DNA from: Camarhynchus parvulus
Lineage: Eukaryota > Chordata > Aves > Passeriformes > Thraupidae
Reading direction: 5' to 3'
NCBI RefSeq assembly: GCF_901933205.1
Contig: NC_044584.1
Location: 15,727,001 to 15,791,000 of the forward strand
DNA length: 64,000 nucleotides
Shown here: positions 36,807 to 47,670 of the stretch, one piece after another
Numbering within the stretch: the first letter of the stretch is position 1
Layout of the letters: each line of letters starts with the position of its first letter
Translations under genes and position numbers: made by a program
Notes under the pieces: model-generated
Told to the model about the DNA's origin: nothing
What the model saw: only the letters and a program-made list of their open reading frames with translations
Database searches by the model: none

Positions 36807-38378
36807 AACTCTTCTCAATGCTTCCCAAACTGGGCCAGGAGGTAGAAAGGGAAACCAGAATAAGTTCAGATGAATTGGTACAGGAATGGGCTTCAGTGCT
36901 GACCAAAAATATATGGCAAGTGTTGATTTACACCAAAGCTGTGCAGCATTTGGAAGAGTTATCTAAAGAAGGGCCTCTTACTATTGTCAATTAGATGTTC
37001 AAAGACATTCAGGACTGACTGTGACCTGAATTAGTAACTGAACTGGTTCTCTTAATTCCAGCAGAAATCCTGCTTGTGGGAAATACAGAAAGCCTTTTAG
37101 CAATACTCTGGGAGTCCATACTTTGTCTCATTCTTCCAGGGAACGTGGGGGAATTGCAATGAATTAAGTCTTGCTCCTGCAAGGGCTATTTTTCATTTAT
37201 CCATTCTCTGAGTTCCCTGAGCAAAGAAAATTAATTCTACACAATAGTCATTTGTAAGAGAAAAAGTAAGGGCCAAATGCCTTGGTCATTCCTGACTCTG
37301 TCACCATTTTTCAGCCCTCTCGAGACAGTGCAACACCACCTGTACTGTGTAAGAAAAAAAGGATTAGCTGGAAAGGTGGTGTTTAAAGGCACAGAAGGAA
37401 TAAAAGGGTAGATTCACCCTGCAACTCCTCTCAAATCTTCCATAGCATATTATTTAAAATTCAAAACACAGCTTACTGTCAAATCTTTGGTTAAATCCAG
37501 CTACTACTGCTCTGCAGGTGAAATCCAAACTCCATAAACAAAACTCATGAGGAACACAATCACAACATGGAAAAAATGTCTATTCCCAAGAAATAATTTT
37601 CCTTCTAATATAAAGAGTTAACAGAAGTATTTTTAAAAATGTTTGCCAGCTTTCAGAAGCTTTATAAAGCTTTGTTCTTCATACTCTAATTCTTTCATGT
37701 TTTCCTGCCTGATGTCTCCTAATGCAGTTTCACTGGAATCATTCTATTTTTGATCTTTAATCCTTTTATATGTTTTTTTCTTTGCTTACTCTTGCATGCC
37801 TTTGTAGTTTATGTAATTGGGTCTTTGCACCATTTTAGCAGGGTTTAGCACTGCACAGCTTGTCAAATTTAAGTAGAAGTGAGAATAATCTATCGCTGCT
37901 ATAATAAATAAGCGAGTAAATTCACATATCACCGACCCAAAGTGAATGTTTGCCACAAAAAATTGTAAACTGCAATTCCCCTCATTCTGCCAAGGCTGGC
38001 AAAGCTTTTATACATCCTGTAATCCAGAAACAAATGCAACTGCACAGAAAGTCCTTCAAATCCCCAAAAGTTCATTAAAAATGGCTACACATGTGCAGTG
38101 AAACAAGATTTCATTAATTTCTTCTTGAGGTGCCTGTGTAAATTCAACTTAGGGAAAACTGTTTGACAGCTTTGTAACTATTGACTGACATTCTTCAGCA
38201 AAGCTTCAGTGAGCACAGAACGTGATTTAAGCACATCCCAGTGATGATAAACATGGCAAATAAAAAAAAAAAACCAAAACATTCCTACACCACCTGAAAG
38301 AGCATTTTGGTAATTTTTAAGCATAGCATATTTTACGATAATCTTCAATCATCAAGTATTGCATTCTCTTTACACGTG
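36807..38378. other. Non-coding sequence, conserved-element texture
   Basis: The stretch 37780-38170 is listed separately as a candidate regulatory element. The remainder is AT-rich sequence without recognisable repeats. An A-run lies at about 38262-38273. Confidence 0.5.
37780..38170. promoter_or_regulatory. Candidate conserved non-coding element
   Basis: About 390 bases of complex AT-rich sequence with isolated CpGs (ATCTATCGCTGC, AAGCGAGTAAA, TCACCGACCC) and repeated AT-core words such as TTCATTAA. No repeat family is seen and neither strand gives a long frame. The survival of CpGs in AT-rich DNA without a GC-rich island is what constrained vertebrate non-coding elements tend to look like. 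Confidence 0.35.
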
Positions 38379-38434
38379 CTTCCCTGAATTAGGATCCTAA
38401 CACTCAGATACAATCACATTTTCTCAAGTTTTCC
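38379..38434 (+). repeat. Left arm of a 56-bp inverted repeat
   Basis: The segment beginning CTTCCCTGAATTAGGATCC is the reverse complement of 39800-39855, with 54 of 56 bases matching. Similarity outside is weak; a CAC(G/A)TGC word upstream in both may be a gapped extension. The arms are 1365 bases apart and a CR1 fragment lies between them. It may be two insertions of one short unrecognised repeat in opposite orientation, or an inverted local duplication. Confidence 0.88.
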
Positions 38435-38944
38435 TTGTATTTTGTATTTTACAAAATAGCTTATAATTTTGATAGAAACTTTAAAAAAAACACTCCTGCT
38501 TTCCCACTGTCCACAAAATTTAAAACTACAGGCAAGTCCTTATCACAAGTTTCCCATGAAACATCACTATAGCATGTGAATTCTATACTATATGCAAAGA
38601 GAGAAAAATCTGCTCCTGAATGGATGAAATCAGCTATGAAGACTTTCATGAAATGAAAATACACGATCCACATTAGGCCCTAAGAGAAACAGGACTCTAC
38701 TCATATGCTCCAGACAGAAATCTCTCTCATGTAATTAAATACACAGGCATCCTTCCCTACATGCATGAGACAAAATATAAAATATATGAAGCAAACTCAA
38801 AGGAGTTTCCAGCCTTCCACTCACGATTTTGTCCACATTACAAGGATCACTTCCTATTTATGCAGGCATTGGTGCATAAACCACAGCACAGGGGAGCAGG
38901 GTAAATCACAGGGAGAAAGAGGAACTGCAGAAAGATTGTACAGA
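38435..38944. other. Spacer between inverted repeat arm and CR1
   Basis: AT-rich sequence without recognisable features. Frames of 60-70 codons on both strands have no support. Confidence 0.5.
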
Positions 38945-39072
38945 TAGAATCCCAGAATTGGTTGGGTTGGGAGGCACCTTAAAGCCCATCTCATCTCACC
39001 CTCTCACAGGGAAGATTTCCTTCCTAATATCTAATGTAAACCTACTCTTCTTCAGTTTAAGGCCATTAGTAT
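38945..39072 (-). mobile_element. CR1 LINE, short 3' end fragment
   Basis: On the plus strand it reads TAGAATCCCAGAATTGG, GTTGGGAGGCACCTTAAAG, then CCTTCCTAATATCTAATGTA and CTTCAGTTTAAGGCCATTAG. These are reverse-complement words of the CR1 3' UTR in the normal order. A segment of the consensus between the first and second halves is missing, so the copy carries an internal deletion. It is only about 130 bp long and encodes nothing. Confidence 0.9.
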
Positions 39073-39799
39073 GATAATATGATAGTTTTAATTTACTAAA
39101 ATCTTGTTTATCATTATCAACCCAAAGCAGAAGCAATCATAGCCTTATTGTTATAGTCACCTCTGTTCTGTCATGATATAAAAGGGGAATTACAATGTAA
39201 GTTTACGAGTTTTTCTTTAAAAGATGCTCCAGTATCTGCACTTTGTGTCGGGGATGAAGTCAAAAGCTGCTCTCATGTTTATACATTTCTCACCACATTG
39301 GGCCCTTTCCAAGCTCTCCCCAGTGGTGGTCAACAGGGGAGAAAGCTCTCATTCTTCTCTGAAATTACACAGTGAATTCCACAAGAACAGGACTTGGCAA
39401 TGGTCACCTGCAGGGCCTCAAGCATTGCTGTGAGGTTCTGTTTTTCCATCACTCACTAACCCTGATTTGCTCACAGGGTTATTTCTGCCACACACACCTC
39501 AACACATTAACACTCCTGTGATTAAATAAGGAAAAAAGGCAAGGTTCTTTTTCAGGGTTAGAAGGTTTCTTAAAGCCAAAATGTCACAGATATAGGAATT
39601 TTTGAGTCACTTTACACAAAGCAATACAAACAAAAACCTACCAAATAAATCCCACTTTGCTAAGGCTCACTTATTACACTTCACCTTGTATTTCTTCATC
39701 TCTCTTTTCCATGACCTTTTATCTGCCTTTTCCTGATCACAGACTATTTTTGATCCATGCTTCACCATTTTAGATCCCATCATCAATATTAACACTAGG
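39073..39799. other. Spacer between CR1 and inverted repeat arm
   Basis: Unique-looking sequence. The 69-codon plus frame at 39224-39433 has no domain. No repeat or regulatory cluster stands out. Confidence 0.5.
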
Positions 39800-39855
39800 G
39801 GAAAACTTGAGAAAATGTGATTGTATCTGAGTGCTGGGATCCTAATTCAGGGAAG
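39800..39855 (-). repeat. Right arm of a 56-bp inverted repeat
   Basis: Reverse complement of 38379-38434 with two mismatches (both in the GATCCTAACACTC / GATCCCAGCACTC part). Both differences are transitions. The high identity means either a recent origin or constraint on both copies. Confidence 0.88.
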
Positions 39856-42800
39856 AACTTCAGCATGTGCTTTACTGTAATTTCTGTACCTCCTGGAATG
39901 GGAATATTGCTAAGCACATGCCAAAATGCTTCTTTACTGAGGCTGTCAAATGAAATATGGATTAATTACAATTTGTAGCATGAAACTTTGTAGCATTGTG
40001 GCTTCAAAAGAATTGAAGAATCGGTGTATTCATCGTTTATGTTTTGTCACCTATGTTCACAAATTAAAAAAAAAAAAAAAGATAAATTGTATATTTAAGA
40101 CAATAATTCAGTAAAAATTAAGGTCAGGTAACACAAGAGTTGCCCATGTGCATTTTGTTTGCTGTTCTGCCTTTGATTTAATCAGTTATCCCTACCAGTA
40201 ACACACCATGACCATTCCCCACAGTGTTGAGTCAGACAGGAGACCACGCTGGTCTTGTACTCAAATCTGTGCCTTTCTGCTGTGATTTCAGTCCCAGTGT
40301 CCCCTCAGACATGGCTGCACACCCCCCTGTGACCTCAAGGCTCAAACCCTGCCCCACTGGACAATGAGGGTTGCTCCTGCATTCCTGCAGCCATGGGGAA
40401 TGGGCATTGTGAGCCTGATGGAAACAAACCCAGATGGAAGCGCGGGATGCTCCTGTGGCTGGGACATCCAGAGGCACAGGAGGCTTTGCCAAAGCCATGC
40501 ACACAAACAGATGCTGTCACACATCCAGCAGCACCTCTAAATTAAGCCTCAGCTGAGCTGCTGAAGAAGGGATATGCAAAAATCTCTAAAGAGCTAGCCT
40601 GTGCTTTAAGCGTTTTTCCTCCTACTTGACAAAATTTGACAGCCAAAAACGGCAGACAAGGCTTCAGAGTGCTGATTATTTAAATAGATTACTTTACAAA
40701 TGTCACTCTTTGCAAACACATAGGCAACATGATTGCTGTTTCTTTCAGCACTGTATTAGATACAGACTCAATAAATGGGATGTTTAAAAAAAAATCCAAA
40801 CATTTATGAATCGTTTGAACCTACTGTACTGTGTCTTGTTTACTGCTGCTCTAGGAAGCTTTTCTTAAAATAACGTGTTAAGTCTCAGAGGGATTATCCT
40901 GAAATGAAATTTTTAATAACAGCAAAATAAACTCATCTTTCACAGTGCTCTGTGTCTCACGACTTACTGTTAACTCTCACCTCTCCTCCCATCATACATC
41001 TGTATCTACCAGCAAAATTTTATTACCTCCTACGCCAATTTCAGGTATCTGAGGCAGAGTTATGCTTCATACCTGTTCTGGAGAAAAGAAATTAGATGCC
41101 TAAATAATTCTGCAGGTCTAAAAATCTTACCCATAATGGCTCACAACTGCAGGAGGCCAAGACAAACTCCAGAAGGTGAAGGAATGAGGATTGCACTGCT
41201 ACAAGGAGAGAAGGCTGAGGCTGGCATTGCTATCTCTAGGTAGATAATGGCCCACTAGGCAAAGGGTGGAAATAATGCATTTTGTATGCCCACTCTCCAT
41301 AAAACAGTGGGAGGTTAAATTGCACAGGAAAAGATGTGTAACTCGGGCACTGGGGAAAAGGAAACCCCCAGTGCAAGTGTAAAATGCCTGCAGAGGTTGG
41401 AGAGTCCCTGTCCTTCCAGAAGGGGCTCAGCAAATGTCTCAGGAGTGATGCAGGAAGAGCTGATCTTGCCTTCAGGCAGAAGGCCAGATGATGTGATTCC
41501 ACTAGGGTTCTTCCTCCCCTATTTCCTCTGTGTCTTTGACATACATCTCTTCTAGGAGATAGCACATTTCCAGAGCTTCCTCATTTGTTTGAGGATATTT
41601 TGCATTTTTAATCTCGCAGACAGAAAACACAGTGGGAAACAGTGGCTGGGAGCAAAAAATAAAGAGAAATAGAGCCCTGTAATGTCCAAACTGCAAGGGT
41701 AATTAAACATGCAAACAGTTCAGTAGGGCAGCAGTGAAACTGAGGGAAGCAAAATTACTTGGATGTTTAAAACAAGATTAAATATCTTCCAAAAGGTCTG
41801 CTTTAAGCCAGCCTCCAAGTTCTGTAGCATGTACATTCAAGAGGACAGGCTAAATTAGCATAATGATCCTTCCTGGCTTGAACATCTTTCAATCCATGAA
41901 CTGGAAATCCCTCTTCACAGCAAGAAAAGGCTCTTGTGTAAATGTATACATTCACTTTCTAATTCTGAACATGAAAAAATAATAATAACAATAAAAAAAA
42001 AGATATAACAAAAGCCCTCAGGTTTTGTTACATTAGAGAAATGGCTTTCACCAAAGAGTGTGGAATCAATTTTTAACAAAGTGTTCTGCCCTGAGACAGA
42101 GAGAGAAAAAGAACAATATCACGTTCCATTTGATTTTTCTGTTTCTGCAGTGGGTAACATATAATCAAAGCCTCCTGTCCTGTTAGAGTACAAAAGCTAG
42201 CTATTAAACAAAACCACAAAGTGTGTACACAGGTTTTTTCCAAAAAGGTTTGAAGGGCAATTAACATTAACTACTCCATCATATTCTTGAATCACAACTG
42301 TTATTTAGCAAATAAAAACAAACAAAATTTTCCTTAATTTAAAACTTGTATCCATCCTCCCCTCCAAGGAAACACGGTGCTGAATCAGAATTCTTTAAGC
42401 ATACAGAAGAACAAAGACGTAACCCTAGCAAATATTGACAATGCAAGAGTATCAGTATATTCACAGCCAAATGAATTCTTTACCTTCAATCATTAGGTCA
42501 GGGAGTAAAACAGACACCACTTAGCCAGTACATTTGAGACCCACCTCAGCAGCTAACACTCATCATTCTCAAGAAATAATTCCAGAAAGATTTGAAATGC
42601 TTGCTAGTACACAGCGTTCCTTAAAAATACATCTGGGATCTGTTCCTGAAGGTGTCTGGTTCCCAACTCACCATCTATTTTTGTGATGAGGATGCCAGAT
42701 CATATTTTTTTTGCAAAGGAATGGAAGAATGGTGACCAGAAGATCACTTCAATTAATAGGATTAGAAATGGTTATGCCATTTAGTAACAGAGAAGTGTTT

Positions 42801-44159
42801 AAATTACATTTAAAGAGATAACAATTCTAAAAGACATGGAAAAATAGTAGAGGTACATAGAATTGCAAAAGTGCCAAACATTGAGAAAAATATGCATTAT
42901 AAAAGTCTTCAGAATGCTTGAAGAAAATGAAGCATTAGATAGATAATTTTGCTGTATCAGAAAAGAAGCGCTCAAAAAACAAATAAAGCTATGAAATGTG
43001 GTTTTAAATAATTACATAGTCTGGCTCTGACCCAGAACTACTTTTAAGTATTTCAGGTATCTGATCTTGACATCTAGAACTCAGGGGAGGAAAATCTCTA
43101 CATAGCACTCAACTAACAAAGTGAAAATGTAAACCAGAAGTTCTCATCCCTCCTATCCAGAAGTGCAATGCTACACTTTTATTAATATTTTGAGATAATC
43201 TCTCCCATGTTAAATAAGACTTAAAGCATCACCTCTGCCCTCCTTGATCTCCCATTTCTTATTGGAACCCAGAGAATAAAAATACCTTGCTCAGCGTTTT
43301 GCTAATAGTCTTCTAGGCAAAGTGCTTTATGTTAAAAAAAAAAAATTAGCTTGGTTCTGCCAGAACCAACCAATAATAATGCAAATGACAAATTTGCAGG
43401 CAGACACCTTAAGCCAGGATTATGCCGACCTCAAGATGACCGCAGAGCAGCACATAAAAAGTACATTTCACAGCCACTTAAACAAGACAGTGCTCCTTGA
43501 GAAGGAGCACAGAGATAAACACATTGCCACCACAAGTTACCACACACTGAATAATTTTTAGGCACGTATAAAGACCATATGCTGTGTCAAGCAAGGTTCC
43601 AGGCACTCCTCAGAACTCCATCAGTTCCAGTGGACTAACAAAGAGGTATTTAAGAAATATTCTCCCGCAGGAACTAATCATGTTTTCCAGAAAATGAGCG
43701 GAGTCCCACTTTTTTCCCCTATGAAATGCAGGTAACTGTGTCTCATCACCTGCACGTGGGACTTAGGACAAGTGCTGCCCTATTGCTGCCCTGAGTAAAA
43801 ATGAAGTGAGATATTTATTAAACCCAACTTATATCCATCTAAAAAGGAAGCTAACAAAAAATATTATATGGAGAGCTAAGACCAGAGGGACAGGGAAAGA
43901 CCCTTTGTAGATTTGTGTCTAATTACAGGAAAATAAGAGCGGAATAACAAAGAGGTTTGGTTTAGAATTCTCCTGCATATTTCAGTGAAAAGACTTACTG
44001 GCTGCCCAGAACTCACAGACTCTGTTTACAGACCTGGCACAGAGCTTCTTACATTATTAAAAGCCAGGCATTACACAACAGAAAAGCAATGTCTGCCTTG
44101 CATTTTTGTGTCATCCCTCCCCACCCCAGAAAAGAAAAAAAAAAAAAAGAGAATGATAT
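39856..44159. other. Non-coding sequence with a GC-rich patch
   Basis: A run of about 15 A lies at 40066-40080. The interval 40200-40540 is GC-richer with three overlapping minus-strand frames (60-90 codons) and no recognisable product. Around 41140-41560 both strands have open frames up to 109 codons without domains. Two short frames have somewhat coding-like composition (41502-41696 minus, 43322-43561 plus) and are discussed among the findings. No mobile element is recognised. Confidence 0.5.
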
Positions 44160-44740
44160 GAAATGCCCACTGACATTTTTAGGTCAACACACGTTCACAA
44201 CGTCTGTATAATATTCTGATACAACAAAAATAGTCAATCATGCAATTTTCTGCCAGCAAAGCATGCTTTTCCACAATGGCCAACTCTAATGGGTTCAATT
44301 ACAATACAAACCACAAAATATAAGAGCATTTGGTTCTCAGGGTCTTTTTCAACAGTAGAAGCTATCACATAACTGGAAATGATAAATTCCACTCTGCATA
44401 AGCATTTCATACATGAGTTCAAAAGTCTGCAGTGCCTTCCTCCCTTCAGTACCACTATACCTCTGAAATCAAAAAGTAACTCACATTTCAGACATAATAT
44501 GCAAAAAATATATCCCTGCAGTCATCATGAAGCTTTGCCATCATAAAGCTGATTGCAGTGACAATTACACTGAATGTGGAACATTACAAGGCGTAATATC
44601 ACAAGCTTTTAAAGTCAGTTGGCAACATTACACCAAATGCCTCTCAAAAATCAGATTTCAAGCGCTAGCATCCTTGAAATGCATAATAAATTTGCTCATG
44701 GATTCAAAGTGTCTCCTAAATCTATAGTTGTATATAGTAT
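44160..44740. promoter_or_regulatory. Candidate conserved non-coding element(s)
   Basis: After a 15-base A run (about 44133-44148) the sequence becomes complex, with isolated CpGs (ACACGTTCACAACG, AGGCGTAAT, AAGCGCTAGC) and AT-core words such as GTCAATCATGCAAT and GACAATTACA. The strongest part is 44520-44725, where one plus frame of 66 codons happens to be open. Composition rather than conservation is the only evidence. Confidence 0.3.
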
Positions 44741-47429
44741 AGCTGCATCTTAAGGACACATGCAGTATGTGGGGGCACAGACTCTGAGCTGTCAGTCACA
44801 TCTCCTTTGTTTTTCACCCAGTGACACTCAAAAACCTGCCACAGATCAAAGCTCATATGAACTTCCTTCCTTCCAAACCTGTGCTCCCCTGTTGGGAACA
44901 TCCTCAGCAGCCTTGGCTTTCAGTACAGGATGTCTATACTGGGCTTAATTGTGCCTAACAATCCTCTTGGCCAGTGGAAGGCATTTTCAGATGGGAAATG
45001 TGCACCAACATCTGTTACATTTCCCTGTGCCTGATTTTAACTGTTCCTTCACGGAGGAAGGCGTAAAAAATAAAAACATGCATCTCTGCAGTAAAAAGCC
45101 CATGTGAAAAACTCACTCCAGTCAACCTAGCACAGTAAGTCAGTTAAAAATGGTGCTCAGAGAATTCTGAAATGGATGGATTTCATTTCCTGTAACAGCA
45201 GTGATCCAAAGGTTTGAGTGAGTTTCGACACCTTCTCTACAAAATAAGTCACCCCAGGAGCCAGAGAGGACACTCACTTTCCCAGACACACTGACCAGTG
45301 CTAGAATGAAACCCATCCATCTGCTCATTTTCTTACAGAAGGATCAGTTTTGAAAAATTTCTTTGGGTATCAACAATTTCAGGTAACCTTTAGAAGCATC
45401 CAGAAGTAAATCCTTACACACAATGCTTGCCTTCATTTTATATTTAAGATTCTGAATGGTTCAACTGACTTGGAACTACACTGAGTCATTTCTGCACACA
45501 CTTTTAAAAAATGAATGGGAAACAGGAGAACTGAGTTGATAGGGGAATATTGAGGAGGAACATCAATTGGCCAAAGACTGGCTGGTCTTTTAAGAATGGG
45601 GCCTAACCCCAGCTGCTGTGCTTCAGCTGGCCTCAAATCCTCTTGTATTTGGGTAGCAAAGGTGGGACAGATATTTAAGTTTTAATTTAAAAGAGATGAC
45701 AATGAGAAGATGGAAGACAGAATGTTTTTAAGAGGTGGTCACAGTTTAAAATAGTTTTAGGATTTCAAGTTTGCTTTTTTCCTGGTTTTAAATATAAGGC
45801 CAAAAAAAAAAAAAAGATAAACACCTCCCTCCCCCATAACAGCTCAGTGTCTAGATATAAGATTTTTTAAAAAGCAATAATCAAAAAAGTGTAATTCATT
45901 CCTGTGTTTCAGAAGGAGGGGTTGCCCCAATTCCATTTCATTTCCCTGAGAGAGAGGAAAGCTGGTGCTGTGTTTTCCATGTTCACCTCAGAGCAGACTC
46001 TTGCGTGACTTGTCACAACAGAACACGTTTGATTGCTCATTCTGCTGCTTCTGTCTCAGGACAAGGTGGAAAAGGGAACCTTCCTTGGAATGAAGATCAA
46101 ACAGTGAACCCATGCCCTCTATAGGACCTGAGCAGACACTTTCCAGGTACCACAAACTTTAAAACCACTCCGTAGTAATTAGTTGCTACAAGTGCATAAC
46201 AAAATATCAATTATTCAAGATACTGAGGGGACCAGACCTTTTCAAGTATGGCTCAGCCCCTATAGAATCAAATTTTGTTGAGATTCTGTTAACAACTCTC
46301 ACGGCTTTCTTAACAATTTGCCTTTTCTGTTTTTTGTATACAAAAAATCAGAATTCTCTTCCATCCTGGTGGTTCTTGAAGGCTCTAAACAGTCTTCATG
46401 TTTTGGTGTTTTTTTGTTTTGCTTTTTTAGTAACTGAAACAAAAGTATTTTCATTCTAACTAAGCATTGAAATACAGTTGTAGAGGTTTACTTTCTTTCT
46501 TTACCTCAACTGTCATCAAGATGTAAATTAATTAAAAAAATGTATTCATATATCATTTTTCAGTACAATTCTAAGTCAAAGAGATAGAAAATCCAGCAAA
46601 ACTGAGCTTATTTCATTTTAAAAAGCTATTCTGTATTTATCAAAATATTAAAAACACATCTCTAGAACCTTTTTGCACAAAAAAGGTGGTCAAGCACTAA
46701 GCCAAATCTCCCAAAAAGAACATCAACACAAATCCTGTACACGTATCCAACACTTGGAGAATAAGGAACCACTTGGCACAGAGGACAAACCTTCACACTT
46801 GCTCTCGCAAATCTGAAGCAGGTCCCATGGTGCAGACCCTGCTCAGCATCCAGCTGAGCTCAATCCCCTGAGCTGCCCTGACAGAGCAAAGTTATCTCCA
46901 GGGAGTAGCAAAGGACTGCTCAGGTTTGCCAGTTCACTTCAGTCAGCACCACACTGAGGCTAGGAGGACAGAAAGAATGATTCATTCTCTGTTATTATCT
47001 CCAGGATCATTCACAAATGCAGGAAGATGTGCTTTCCCTCACCTACAGTCACCTTTTATTTCTCAACTAAATGTCATCTTGCTTTTAACAAACTACAGGG
47101 TTATAGCTTTTAAAAAGCCTGACTGGTTTTTTTTTGTTTAAACCTGTTCTTATTATTCTCTTTGGAACACTCACCCATGTTTAGGTTCTGTTTTAACATA
47201 ATTGTAAGGTTTTCTCTAGAATGGAAGTAAAATGTTTGGAAATGCCCTTTTTCCCTCGTTCTTGGTTTCAAGTGTCAATATGATTTGTTCTCAAAGTGTT
47301 TGAAACACGCTCATGTTCAGCACCACTGGCAGTAAAAATAAGGACAGCTGATGTGTACCTGCACAGCTGCTGGTAATTTACAGAGAAACCCTTGGATCTG
47401 CATTTTGGCAGCACTTTTTTGCCTGGGTT
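44741..47429. other. Non-coding sequence, no feature recognised
   Basis: Mixed sequence with simple A/T runs (45799-45813, 46409-46426). Several short frames on both strands have no supporting signal. Nothing resembling CR1, an LTR or an exon is seen. Confidence 0.5.
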
Positions 47430-47670
47430 GGATGTTTTGAAGCTTACATGTCTGGAGACGCATTTTACTGAATCTGCTATACATTCAAATGGTACAGAGA
47501 AAGCAAAGTGTCACAGACACATCTCATAACAAACCAATATATGGACAACCTGCCATTTGCTCCTCCATGACTTTTAATTGCTACTAATTAGCAAAAGGGA
47601 GGGCACTGCATGCTTTGCAATAATATGGCAAAGTGAGGATGGAGACACGACAAAACTGTACCTCCAGCTC
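47430..47670. promoter_or_regulatory. Candidate conserved non-coding element
   Basis: Complex sequence with AT-core words and isolated CpGs: GGAGACGCATTTTACTG, TTTTAATTGCTACTAATTAG and GAGACACGAC. It contains no low-complexity run and no repeat family. Assigned only by texture. Confidence 0.3.
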
